Positions 1-11,180 of a stretch of DNA of 64,000 bases are shown here, piece after piece. The notes beneath the pieces are model-generated. The model was given only the letters and a program-made list of their open reading frames with translations, was not told the origin of the DNA and ran no database searches. The DNA lies in NCBI GenBank assembly GCA_021234155.1, contig JAJEKV010000058.1, forward strand, positions 1,174,987-1,238,986, in the 5' to 3' direction. Both the position numbers and the translations under genes were made by a program. How positions within the stretch are numbered: position 1 is the stretch's first letter; each line of letters begins with the position of its first letter. This stretch comes from Isoetes taiwanensis (taxonomy: Eukaryota; Streptophyta; Lycopodiopsida; Isoetales; Isoetaceae).

Positions 1-120
1 AAAATGAAAGAGATAAGTAACATCAGACATTTTGCACTCCATATATTCGGAGAAGCAATAAGATTAGTTAGTGCAAATCAATCAGGCAAACCGCCCTGTG
101 CAAGTAGGAAAAAAGGTTTT

Positions 121-141
121 AGGAAGGAAGGAAGGAAGGAA
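121..141 (+). repeat. (GGAA)5 microsatellite, the 3' tail of the LINE
   Basis: Five GGAA units directly follow, on the minus strand, the LINE 3' UTR end CTCCGTGGACGTTAAAA. The position indicates a short-repeat tail made during target-primed reverse transcription. Confidence 0.85.
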
Positions 142-307
142 GTTTATTTTAACGTCCACGGAGGCCAGAGGCCTATGAGACGGCACAGAACAGGCAAAAA
201 AGCCAAAAACCCCAACACCAAAAACAAACAATGTAACTGTACAGTAGAACCCTACTACCGGGATGAAAAAACCCCCACTTGGGAGGAAAAACCCTAACAG
301 TAGGCTC

Positions 308-3300
308 TCAAATACCATGCCCCAGAAGAGCAAGTCTGCCGGCCGAAATCTGCAGGATGTAAGCTCCCAGTCGCGCTACCATAGGTGATGCGAGTAACTG
401 ATGTAGCGGTGTGTCAGAGCATCTAAGATCAGTGTGCACTGCTCGGACATGGGCATATGCTGGGCACCGCTGGAGGGCATGGTGCTCATCCTCTATCACA
501 TGCATCTCACAACACTGACATATCCTCTCCTCCCTGGGGATCCCGTGCCCGCCATTCACCCCCCAGCGACCTGTCTCAATTCTGAGGTAATGGGAACCCG
601 TCCTTATGGCGGCAATAGCTCTCCGTTTCTTCACAGAGATGTGTGCTTTCAAGTACCGATGGGGTCCATGCTCAAGGCTGGGATTAATCTGAGCGTGATA
701 GTGCTCTGTCTTGGGCTTTGCAAGAGTAGAGGCATCCCACAGAGTGGCAGCATAGCCCGCATCCAATTGCCCATTCTCACAGCGAGAATGCGCCCGGTGC
801 CACCATCCGCTGGTAATCCATAGACCACCTCCTAAACCATCCCTTACGATTGCTCGTGCCATATCCTCTTTCACCGGGGCCCTGCGTTAACAACACGGCC
901 TGTGGGGGCAAGCGATGCTCATCCATCCCATCCACCTTATGGAAGCAAGTAAGATGCCTTCGCATAGCAGAATGCTGTAAAGGCCAGAACCCCGTCTCAT
1001 ACAACAAAATCTGATACGGTACGGTGTCCTTCACTCCCAAGCTATAGGTCAAGAAAGCTTTACGCACCCTTTCCAACCTATCCCGTATTTTTGCTGCTTT
1101 GGGCCCCAAACCTCCACCCCATATAGCAGCACCGGCTCAACCAAAGCTCTAAACAGGTGTGCTCTCCTCGCCCCGATCCACAGATCTATCCGCAACACGC
1201 TTTTTTGCCCGCGCATATAAAGCCTTCCAGCCTTTGCCGGCTCTTCTCTCCACACACTTATCCCACGGCATGTTAGTAGTGAAATCAATTCCCGGATACT
1301 TGAAGCTCGCACCATCTCCACTTCCCATCCCCCTCGTAATAGAACTCCCGGGATAGGGTGTTGCGAGGACGAGGATCGCGAAGCTTAGTTTTGTGCAAGT
1401 TCACTGTCATTCCGTTGCCCCACGTAACCCAATCGAGGGCATCCAAATGCTTCTGATAATTGCTGGGCCGTGTGAGCTAGCAAAGCTACATCATCCGCGA
1501 TATAGTAACCGGCTCCGCGAGGTCGACGATAATTGCACCCCGGCTCCCCATGGTGCCGTGCATCCACGCCTCCAAGCTATCAATATACAACCCAAAAGCG
1601 TTGGAGACAACGGGCAGCCCCGCTTAACTCCCATAGTGCTAGCTACCCACCGATCCTCATAAGGCGGTCGCGGCAAAAATAAATCCCATCATAAAGCTGG
1701 TGCACCACATTCTCGCAACTCTGTGGAACTCGCAATTCTTGCAATCTACGCCACTTGAGATGTCTCTCGGGGCGGTATCATATGCGATCTTAAAATCTAC
1801 AAAGCGACAATACAAGTCACATTAAGCTCATTCCGCTTGCCTCCATCAACACTCTCAAAGTGAAGATATGGTCGGGTCGTGGGAGTGAGCTGGGCGCTTA
1901 AAGCTTTGCTCGCCAATTGCCCGCACCCACGCCTCCTCGGCCCACTTAGTAAGTTTCTTCTCCACCACCCCCCGGGAGCTTTGCAAACAAGCTTACCATA
2001 ATCATCCGGTAATTCGCCGGCTCATCCGTATTACCAGCTTTATGAACAGGAACAACCTTACTAACCATCCACTCCTGGGGGAGCCCCTCGCTCAGAGCCT
2101 GGTTAATGATCACGTCGGGGGGCCCCTACCACATGGGGCCACCCCATTTCAACGGCTTCGGCCTGCGGCCCACAGAAATCCTTTGCCTTGCCATTACGCC
2201 CGGATGCGAGACCTTCTTTGAACATCCTCCCGCGTGAGCTGCAGCACCTCTCCTACCTGATCCGGGACCCTGGCATTAGCTCCTGGCGGGTCATATAACT
2301 CCTGCAAGCGGTGCATCCATTGCTCCACACTTACATTACCAGCCACCTGGCGCTTCTTATATAACACCTTAAAAAAGCTTTTGGCTCTGCCATGAGCATG
2401 TCAAACAGGCGCTCCTGGGTTTCTGCCATGTATCTCCCCTTCTTGGCTTTTAGGAAGAGCTTATAGTCTTGCAGGGCTTGTGGCCGCACCTGTGGATCTA
2501 TGACCAAGCGCAGCTGGCTCTTTAGAGCCTTGCAATCAGCATCAAACCCGCGGGTTCTCCGGAAAATCGCGGTGGTGTCCCTCCTTGGAGGGCCCTTCAC
2601 TACAAAGGAAGCCTCAGCAGCTGCAAGCAGCGCCCTCACCAGCCATGCACACCTGTCTTGCAGTGTGTAGAAGCTATCAAACCCCTGTAATTCCTGCACC
2701 AACACAGATTCATCGCATCCCACCCTACGATAGCGTGGGATGTATGGTAACCCTCCACGCCCCTTTGCAAAAGTCTCCGCCATCGAAGTGCTCCCAATTC
2801 AATTGACATAAAGCGGGTAGTGATCCGACAAAGCCTCCTCATCCCCCGTGCTTGTGCCAATGGAGAGGTGTGTAACCATGTCAGAATCTTTGCTACGGAG
2901 CGAAAGGTAATCCAACACACTAGCTCCCCCATCCCGCCTATCACTCCCGCAAGTAACACCCCCGAGTGTGGCCATCACGCATACCATTACAAATTACCAT
3001 GTCAAAAACACGGCAGAGCTGGACCAGTCGCACGCCAAATGGTCTAGCCACCATATCCCGGGAGTGCCGTGTCTTTGAATAGCGGCTGTCTCAAATAAAG
3101 CGGATCAGCATTATCGCCACCTTGAAGGTCACCGACCGCAATCTATGCACGACGAGCATTGAAATCTCCAAGCAAAAACACTTGTCCCTGCTGATTATAG
3201 CGGTCTATGTCATCATACAGTTCCCTATATGGCATCTGGACATCCGTGTCTGCATCATGTACCTGGTAGAACTTAGAGCCTGCATGGGGAATGTAGCAGC

Positions 3301-3620
3301 TAGCAAGAAACAATGGGACATGACCAGGCTCTAATACCATTACCCACATGTAGCGGTTAAATACATCGACTTCAAGTGTGATCTTGCATGCTAAGGCATC
3401 CCTAAAGTAGCAAGCCACTCCACCGTATTCGCGTCGCTTATGGCGCTCATTAGCAAGTGAGAAATGCTGATATCCTCGAATGTCTGGCAATCGATGCCCT
3501 TCATACTCCCATGTCTCCTGCAGGAAGACGATGTCCATGTCTGTCGCGATCCCATTCAAGCCACTGCCCTTCTGCCACGGGAAGCCCCTACAATTCCAGG
3601 AAACAATACGAAGACACTTT
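308..3620 (-). pseudogene. LINE ORF2: endonuclease-reverse transcriptase, frame-broken
   Basis: The APE-type endonuclease begins near 3612 with SWNCRG, followed by FLQETW and LLGDFNAR (3143-3559); its closing SDH motif, LSDHYPLYV, lies near 2805. These are metal-binding and catalytic signatures of the exonuclease-endonuclease-phosphatase fold that nicks target DNA. The reverse transcriptase shows motif A, DFKIAYDTAPR, at about 1765-1800, the GVKRGCPLSPTLLG block near 1590-1630 and the catalytic YIADD box inside 1385-1567, then the thumb signature LVEPVLLYGVEVWG (1049-1321). The C-terminal CCHC-like knuckle is CQCCEMHVIEDEHHALQRC at about 445-505. Key catalytic residues survive, yet at least six frame changes interrupt the protein. 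No RNase H domain was seen. The endonuclease frame opens almost where ORF1 stops. Confidence 0.88.
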
Positions 3621-3622
3621 CC

Positions 3623-4921
3623 CTATCCGATCAAGCGGTACGGTGGGATCCATCCGAGTGCCTCGAGGACGCCGCCAGTAGTTGGAATAACTTTCAGCCT
3701 GCTCACGGGACCACGATGGATGTCTTCAGCTTTAATGGAAGGCCTCAATCCGCCCTCTCCCTCGGCCTCCTGCCCGCCTGATGCCCCCGGACCGCTCTGC
3801 CCCAAGCCACGCCTTAGCTTGCGGGAGTGCCGCCTCCTTGAATCGTCGGAGGAGGCACATATACCTTCATCTTGCCATTAACCAAACCAGCAGCCCCTCC
3901 AGCTTGTCGAATCTCTCTTATCTTGACCAACTCTTGGCTTCTTTCCCGTTGTTGCAGTGGCGTGAGATCCACATCCAGGTATATGGACGTACCTTTCAAG
4001 CGACTGGTGCGTTGCAACAACAAAGATTTTGCCTCCCAATCCAAGACTGCAAACTTAACTAGCCGAGGTCTCATGCTCGGTCCTCCGATCCTGATTGGAC
4101 TCTTGATAACCAAATCTCTGTAATTGAGCTTTGCAAGTACCGGGTGGTAAGCTTACAGCAAATCCTCGCCTTGCTCCTCCCAAGCAATCCCCTTTTAATA
4201 AGGTTGAGGCGTGCACCGGATGTCTTGCTCCTCACGAAGTACCCGCCTGATTCCCTGAGCCACCTCGGCCTCTGGTATGGGGGGTGCTGGTGCAGATGAC
4301 TGTGGTGCACTCCGGACTCGTTGCACCTCCATTCGGAGGTCCTGCATCTCTTGCTGTAAGTGGGCCATATGGTTCTCTATATGTGAGCATCTTCCTGACA
4401 TCTCCTGCCTGTCTGCCTTTGCTTCATCAAGGAATTGGAGCCTGCCCCGCACCGCTTCCACATCCTTTTCCTTAGCATCTATCCGACCAGCCATGCTTGT
4501 GACTTGTACAATCTGCTGGAGCAACCCCTTCATGTCAGCCCGTGCTTGCGCCATGTCTTCCATCCATCTGCTGATGGACCTTATCCAAGCGGTGCCCCAT
4601 CTCCGTGACTAGCTGCGTTGTTGCTTGTATCTCCCCTCTTATCTGGTCCTCAGCCTTTTGGGCTCCCCTGCAATCATAATCCCCAAGCCGAACTTCCACA
4701 AGGGAAATTCGCTCCTTCTGTTGGAGAAGCTGCTTCTTGAGCGCAGCCTCTGGCAGATGGTCTCGTGATGCCTCCAAGCTTGCCAGCTTAGCCTGGAGGG
4801 AATCGGCCTGTTCCTGTACAACCCTGATTGCCTCAGCCTGAGATACCTGCTCTGATGGGGACGAGGTGTCCAAATTGCGGGCTCTTTTCTTCAACGCATG
4901 CATCTTTGTCGAGGTGGCCAT
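3623..4921 (-). pseudogene. LINE ORF1: coiled-coil RNA-binding protein, frame-broken
   Basis: The start is the ATG at 4921, the first Met after a GC-rich leader. The first 128 codons and the overlapping next frame (4195-4563) are rich in Gln, Glu, Leu and Arg with heptad-like spacing, as expected of a trimerising coiled coil. The next block (3814-4113) holds RLVKFAVLDWEAKSLLLQ and a later ELVKIREIRQAGG stretch, which resemble the RRM-plus-C-terminal-domain organisation of Transposase_22 (vertebrate-type L1 ORF1p). A Gly-rich tail (3623-3805) ends just before ORF2. In L1 elements ORF1p coats the RNA and acts as a chaperone. Many seed-plant L1 ORF1 proteins instead carry a CCHC knuckle, which I do not see. 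The frame changes at least twice. Confidence 0.7.
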
Positions 4922-5110
4922 AGAGGGCCGGGACTGTCAGGTGGATTCCGGCGGCTAAAACAGAAAAAACACCATACAAGTCATACACCGACGGAAAGCT
5001 CGTTCGATAAGCTTTCCAACGAGCCCAAGAACGTCTGAATCTGACACCGGAATCCCGAGTTATAAGCAAAAAAGCAGGGCTGAAACCCTAAGCGCCAGTG
5101 TGATAGAATA

Positions 5111-7202
5111 GAACAATCAACGTCCATAATCCAAAAAATGCTCGTTTGCTCCAGAAGCTCTAATGTACAAAATCTGTTAAATATGCAGAGCATGAAGCAG
5201 CTGCAAGCCAGCCTATGCAAAGAGGAAAAAATGTTCTAGGATAAGAATCCATAATTGACTGGAAGGATTAAATGTTTGTCAAAACCCCAAGAAATGTAGA
5301 GGTTGTTATTTGCAGGTCGTAGGAGTATGCAGCGTGAAAATCAAAGAAGTCGAATGCTCTTAAGCTTGGCTGGCTTGCTTCAACAATCGTCTGCAAACAA
5401 AAGAAAAAAGCACAAAAACATAAGAAAAGAAGTAGATGGAAACCTACATTCCGGATTGTCAGAAATGGGTATATCGGTTCCAATCGTTAGCTCCTTAATC
5501 TTCGGCGACTCCTATGTTTCCTTTGCATCAATGGCTCAGAGCCTCCTTTGCTTCAAATGACCTCTCAACAAACACAAACAGCGACTTTAGTTTTAGAATG
5601 CCACAACCGACTAACGTCCATTATGCAAAGAAAAAAATTATAAAACCATTGTATACCTGTATGCTTCAGCGATCCTCTGCTGCTATATCGATTGCTCTTG
5701 TGATTTAAAGCAACATTTAAGGTAAAATTTAGTGAGTAATTCCTAGCAATAATAGAATCGGATGAGAAGCACATCATCACAGCGATATCTCTGCCGTTTC
5801 ATAGAGGAGAGAATGCCTGAAAGGGAAAATGCCGAAAATTAGTTGGAAAAGAAAAATATCTAACCTCCGCACCACCGCACCGTATCCAAAATCCAAGCAC
5901 GCTTTGATAATCCCAAAGATTGCTCCAACGATTGTTCTCCGGCTCTAGCATGCAAACACCTTGATTCGTTTTGTACAAACACTAAGCAAGGAGGCCGTTT
6001 CCATTGTACCAGGCTACATTCCAATAAAAAAATAGTTTGTTTTAAAAATAAAAAACCCAAAGATAAATTCTAAAAAAAGGAATCTCTAGCCCAAAGGTTA
6101 AAAAAACCAATAGTTTTTCACAAAAAAAAACGAGTTTCCGATCGCCGGAAAAATAATTTGGCGTCCAAAACACGGAAAACCTTAGCGTATATTCATACGC
6201 AAAAAAACCAAAAAGTTTTTCACCGCCGGAAAAACAATCAGTAATGACGGCCGTCAGATTATCAGATATACCCCTGATATGCCAGAATATGCCAAAACCA
6301 ACCCTCCCCCTAACGAATTGCCCCCTTAACAGGGGCAATCCAAAAACGACGATATAAACCAATATAATAGACTACTTACAAGCCTTCTAAATTACCATGT
6401 GCCAAAAACCATATCACACTTGCAAAATCAAATGGTTTTTCAAAAACTTGGGAGGATTAAAACTAGTTAAAAAATTATATATGATAGTGACAACTAATAT
6501 GTAAAATCATCTTAAATTGTAATATTGACAATATACGCTTAAAAACTTCGAAACTAGTAATAATTTTAAGAAACTAGTGTTAGATATAAAATTAGTATAA
6601 GAACTATGATCATACTAATAGTGATTATTAAGGCAATATAGTTTTTCCTGACATTTTAAATTAAATGTAGTAAAAACCACTCTTATACCGATTTCCATCA
6701 TAATTATGAATGCGAGTTAATTTTTGGGAAATCAGAATATCATCATCAAATGATGACCTAACTCGACCAAAGACGACTGCCATAGACCTCATTTTGGAAG
6801 GATCCAATACATGGCAAGATGTGAGTGCATCTTCTTTTGTAAGGAATGTCATTTTGGTAGTTAATCATAATTGTTGAAATAAAATTTTGTAAAGTCCTTT
6901 AAGAGTATATTGTACATTTCTAAAATTTTGCATAATGCTTTAGAGTATTGCACATTTCTGGCATTCTATATGAAGCAATACATTGACATGTCCTTGTTGT
7001 CTATGTGAAGATAGCTCTGGTGCTCCTTTCACTAGAGCATCAATTTTATAGGCAGTGGTATCAGATAATATAGCAGCTACTGACCTTACAAGAATGTTCT
7101 GTGATTTTGCAAGGACAAATGGATGGTCTGAGCAGACCGTGAATACCACTAGAAAGTTACTACCACCATAAGAGAATAACCAATCTAAGTCGCTAGTTTC
7201 AT
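5111..7202. other. AT-rich stretch without a recognisable gene
   Basis: About 2.1 kb of AT-rich sequence with only short open frames on either strand, none with a recognisable motif or splice context. The part at 6040-6260 repeats a run of A and CGCCGGAAAAA-type words, which may be the remains of an unclassified repeat. Confidence 0.5.
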
Positions 7203-7532
7203 CATTCTAGAATGGGACTCGCATGAAACCAACAAACCGCCCGAATACCAAAGGACTTCCTTACAAACTAGGATCGAGGACGAAGGTCACAGGATGAAGG
7301 CTAAAGGCCGGAAAAGGACAGCAAGAAAGAAACGCCAAATTGGCCAAACCAAGCAGGGAGAAGCCCCTCCCCTGCCTGGGAAACAAATCACAGAGAATAA
7401 GGTAATGGCGAGAGAGAAGAGGAAAGCCGATGAGGAGTTGATGCGTAAACGCCTAAAATAGCGAACTCCCAACCGTAATGGGCATGCGCCACCGCATGCA
7501 TGCAAAATGCATGCTCGTCCCATTCTAGAATG
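7203..7532. mobile_element. MITE copy 1 (330 bp, terminal inverted repeats)
   Basis: The left end reads CATTCTAGAATGGGAC and continues CTCGCATG; the right end is its reverse complement except for two bases, giving inverted repeats of about 23 bp. No transposase is encoded. The outermost 12 bases, CATTCTAGAATG, are themselves a palindrome. A 28-bp flank holding a second palindrome (CGATCCGA/TCGGATCG) follows and recurs after copy 2, so the duplicated unit is about 356 bp. The superfamily is not assignable by eye. Confidence 0.7.
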
Positions 7533-7557
7533 GCGATCCGATGTCTCGGATCGATGG

Positions 7558-8367
7558 GATTCTAGAATAGGACTCGCGATGAAACCAACAAACCGCCCGG
7601 AATACCGTAGAGAACTTCCTTACAAACTAGGATCGAGGACCTAAGGTCACAGGGCGGAAGGCTAAAGGCCTAAAAGGATAGCCCTGAAAATAAATGCCAA
7701 AGTGGCTAAACCAAAAGCGAGAAGAAGCCCCTCCCCGCCTGAAACAATTCAAAGAGAAAGAGGTACTGGCGAGAGAGAACTTGCTTCTCATTCATCTCAA
7801 AGAGATTTTTTCTATTAATGGTGGATAGTGAGTAGCCGCACACATGCGAACTACCCACAAAAATAAAGGGAAAATCCAATTATATCATTTGGACCCCAAC
7901 AAATTACAATGCTAATAGAGATTGGGCTAGTGTACTGCGCCGAAAAGCTTATCACCGGATTAAAAAACCAGCCCTTCGGGTTTTCGAGGAAAAACCCTAG
8001 TGATAAGCCTTCGGCAAGGGGCTTGGACAAACGCAAGGCATAAAAACGCCCCAAAACCCACGAATGGAAAAGTCGAAACAGACGCCGCCTCAGCTCACAT
8101 TGCACCTGCATCACCAACAAAACAACAAGACAAAACAAACCTCCCAGAGTGGAGGGGCTGATTACGCGCGTGCCACGCGATAAAAATACAAAAACAAAGA
8201 AGGGGGGAGGGTGGGTTCACAGAGAATAAGGTACTGCTGAGAGAGAAGAGGAAGCGCCGATGAGATGTTGCTGCAGAATCGCGCCTAAAATAGCGAACTC
8301 CCAACCAGAATGGGCATGCGCCGCCCGCATGCATGCAAAACATGCATGCTCGTCCCATTCTAGAATG
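7558..8367. mobile_element. MITE copy 2, enlarged to 810 bp by an internal insertion
   Basis: The left part (7558-7780) and right part (about 8210-8367) match copy 1, including the inverted terminal CATTCTAGAATG at 8356-8367. Between them lies foreign DNA containing a LINE/SINE-type 3' fragment. The central repeat of the TCAGAGAATAAGGTAC region on both sides of the insert suggests either a duplication at insertion or a third partial copy. The two copies stand head-to-tail with the same 28-bp spacer. Confidence 0.65.
7830..8060 (-). mobile_element. LINE/SINE-type 3' fragment inserted in MITE copy 2
   Basis: On the minus strand this holds GGGTTTTTCCTCGAAAACCC, then GGTTTTTTAATCCGGTGATA. The same module, in the same order, is in the 3' UTR of the LINE at about 240-300 and in the element at 39750-39900. 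It ends near 7830-7800 in an ATTAATAGAAAAAA-type tail. No tRNA-like head was identified, so it may be a 5'-truncated LINE or a SINE. Confidence 0.6.
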
Positions 8368-8396
8368 GCGATCCGATGTCTCGGATCGATGGGATT

Positions 8397-9046
8397 TATT
8401 TGCTTAAAATCGCACTTTCAAATTTTTAAAATTTTGATATAATAAGTGACGGTAGCTGTTGATGAAACCGCGTCATCTATATCGTCATTTATAGCATCAC
8501 CAATAACAACAGTTATAGTATCATATTTTATAGCATTGTAGTGGCATAATAGTATCATTTGTAGCATCATCTATAGCTGCAGTTAATATCATGCATTTCG
8601 TCCTTGTGGTGCTATAATAGTGTCAGTTATATAAGATCACATATATTGCTATAATTGAATCATTCATAACGCCACCACGAAAAGCTATAACAAAGGATGT
8701 GCCTATAGCATCACCTGCATTGTTGTAATTACACTACAACCCCAACATTTGGTCCACGGCTGAAAACAACAGTAAAAATAAAATACGCGTTGTCTTTTTG
8801 AAGATTTGAAAAAAACCTACACGTAGTTATATGGGGGTGTGGTTTTCCAAGGATATGTTGTAGTTTTTCTTAAGGATACGTAGTTTTTTTTTTAAAGAAT
8901 GGGTGGTTTCTAAAGGAGGTGTAGTCTCTTTTTTAAGGATGTGTTGTTTTCTCAGGCGGTATAGTTTTTTGAAGGGATGTTTTTTTTTCAGGTGGTGTTT
9001 TTTAAGGTAGTGTTTTTTTGAGGTGTGGTTTTTTAAGGTTTTCTAA
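8397..9046. other. Low-complexity stretch, possible CACTA subterminal region
   Basis: 8400-8730 is a degenerate run of TATAGCATCA-like words. From 8732 the sequence reads CACTACAACCCCAACATTTG, which looks like a CACTA-type terminus, followed by T/G-rich degenerate repeats (GGTGTGGTTTTTTAAGGA-like) up to about 9040. No transposase is nearby and no matching partner end with an equal 3-bp target duplication was found. Confidence 0.4.
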
Positions 9047-9098
9047 TAATCCCATCGATCCGAGCCATCGGATCGCCATTCTGGGAAGGGACGAGCGC
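9047..9098 (-). repeat. Inverted partial copy of the MITE end and its spacer
   Basis: The sequence is the reverse complement of 8349-8396 with few changes: the palindromic spacer, then CCATTCTGGGAAGGGACGAG. Weaker similarity to the MITE interior continues to about 9160. Together with 8349-8396 it brackets a 650-bp segment by inverted repeats of about 48 bp. Confidence 0.6.
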
Positions 9099-11018
9099 CT
9101 ATATTAGGCCATTTCTGTTTTGGCTCGGTTATCGGCGTCTTCTCACAGCAGCTCTTCTTATCCTCTCGTAGCTCTTTGGTTCCCGCCCTCTTTCACCTTG
9201 CCTGTTCAAATCCTTTTCCCGTGCCTCTACGATGCTCCAATCTTCCTTTCCAATCCTTTCCCGCAACATTTCGATGATCCAATTTTCTTTTTCAATCCTT
9301 GCATGCGTACCATGATCCGTCATTTGCGAGGTATGGCTGGTATGGCTCTCAGCTCCTTTTATTTCTCACGCATGTTTTATGGTTAGTTTATTTGAGAATC
9401 CATAATTTCCCAGGTTTATAGCAAATTTGATCGAAGATCCGGGCGCAACTATGGGATTATCACGGGGGATTGTGAAACCATTGTGCTTGTGATTTCGCGT
9501 TTTCTTTCTACTTCTTGTATGCTTTCACTCTACAGTTACGCTTTGTTGGCTAAGTGGATCCCAACATCTTTGCATCCATCCGTTCTTGTTTGCTTTAGAT
9601 TATAGAAGCATGTGCAGGAAGCAGTTTTTAAATCCAGGATGTAGCTGCACTCGACGATGTGGTAGCCAAGAGTGGGTGTAGCGATTGCGGGCACCAAGCA
9701 ATCTACATGCAGCGGAAATGGCTCTTTGCCCCTGTTCTCTTGTGTTTCTCCTGTGTTTTTTGCAAGGGGCATTTTTCGGCGGAGGAGGGAGGAGCGAAGG
9801 ATTCAGTTTTCCAAATGCGATCACCGGCGGGCGGGAGTTCGGGGCCCGCGGTTACCATGCAGCAATCGGCCTGGTCAGATCTAGGGAGCACAGGCCATCC
9901 GTTGGCTCAGGGAGCGACTCAGCGCAGGCCGCCTTTCACAGGACGTTACAACAGGACCCTGCTGGATCGTTAAGTTACCACAGGGACTCATGGGATCGGC
10001 TGGAGCGATGGCACATCTGGCCGGCGGGGCGCTCTCTGCTCGGGATGTCTAACCCGCGGAGACTCTATCTTCTCCTCTGTTTCCTCTTGCAGATTCCTAT
10101 CTTACCCCTTTTTTCCAATTTAGCATGGCATCTAGGCTGGTCTCTCAACAGTTCGATTTCCTTTGTTCACTGTGATCTTTTGTTGATTTTTATTGGAGTT
10201 CCAACGATCTGCACTTCTAGGGCGATTTTCCATGTCCTTCCCATCTCTTCAATCGCTTCTCTATTTTCTATTTTCGGCCTGCTTCTCAGCTTACCTCATC
10301 CTCAACTGCAAAGTTTTTCCCAGTTCGCCATCCTTTCGTATTCGCCCTCTGATCAAATCGGGCATGCTGGGTCGTTTCCAAAGGTCTTCTTCTGTGCTTC
10401 TAACCTATTGCTCTTGTAATTTGTAATTTGTAATTTGTAAATCACCACAAGTCTATGCCACAGGGTTTTGTTTCGATGGCTCCGTGATCCCCAAATATCC
10501 TTATTGTGACTGTGAATCTGATCGCTCAGTGGATCCCAACATATCCTTTTTAGATACACCCATCCATCCTTGTTTGTTTCCGATCATTTTATAGCAAAGA
10601 TAAAAGGGCAAAGTTTTTCATAGATAGAGCCAAGCGACAGCCTTGCTTCTCGCTGGAGGTTAAACCGACGTCACAGCACCTCAGCCGAAATTTCGACTTC
10701 CTCTTTGTTTTTCCAGCTCATCCATGAACTCCCCTCTGCCTCTGTTTCTGTTTTCTGCATTTTCAGGTCCTTGCCGATGTGGGTCGCTGCAAGGCCGATC
10801 TCTCAGGGCTACAGATCCACTAGATGGCATCCCGCTTATCGCATCCAGCAAGGGCGCATGCTTTTTTGCATTTGAAGTCGTCCGCTTGATCCGTGTTGCA
10901 TGACAAATTATTTTTTTGTCTTCTCCATCGCTTTGTAGCTTCTAATTACTTTCTTTTTCTTTTTCTGTTTTGTGAGCTCCATCCTTTACCTCCATCACAT
11001 CATTCCATCAGCTATATA
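9099..11018. other. CT-rich region, no supported gene
   Basis: About 1.9 kb of pyrimidine-rich DNA resembling plant leader or intron sequence. The longest open frame is 9685-10419 plus (244 codons). It begins with an ordinary Met, has no domain I recognise, and its second half is Leu/Ser/Ile-rich as expected from CT-rich DNA; I regard it as probably a chance frame. An imperfect direct repeat of about 70 bp, built around GTGGATCCCAACAT, occurs at about 9549 and 10525, and a (TTTGTAA)n run lies at 10416-10440. The region stops abruptly at the truncated LTR at 11019. Confidence 0.4.
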
Positions 11019-11180
11019 TCCTTAGTTATAGGTTATTATTGTTAATAATTAAATTAGCATAGCTAATTTAATCCTTTTTAAGTGAACCACCTAGGTTCCC
11101 ATACCCCATGTGGCGTATGTATCCCTGGTGACGTGTCAACATATTTATACTTATACCGTATAAATACTTGGAACGTCACA
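11019..11180 (-). repeat. 3' LTR remnant of the chromovirus (162 bp)
   Basis: This is base-for-base the same as 22757-22918 and lies immediately next to the polypurine tract, as the start of a 3' LTR should. The rest of the LTR, about 1.4 to 1.7 kb, is missing; sequence left of 11019 has no match in the other LTR. Confidence 0.88.

Larger units (their letters stand above)
121..5110 (-). mobile_element. L1-type LINE (non-LTR retrotransposon), near full length, degenerate
   Basis: Read on the minus strand, the order is ORF1 (about 4921-3623), then ORF2 with APE-type endonuclease (about 3612-2800), a linker, reverse transcriptase (about 2100-1050) and a C-terminal Cys/His knuckle (about 445-505), then a 3' UTR of about 160 bp. 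The element ends in a tetranucleotide repeat, (GGAA)5 on the plus strand at 121-141, rather than poly(A). Coding potential is split over all three frames by many small indels, so the copy looks dead unless these are assembly errors. The 5' limit is set only by the drop in GC near 5110 and no target-site duplication was found. Domain order and motifs are seen directly; assignment to L1 follows the family architecture. Confidence 0.9.

Noticed and set aside
9685-10419. 244-codon open frame read as a membrane protein
   Set aside because: No domain, no conserved start context, and the Leu/Ser/Ile-rich half simply follows from CT-rich DNA. Kept only as an unassigned region.
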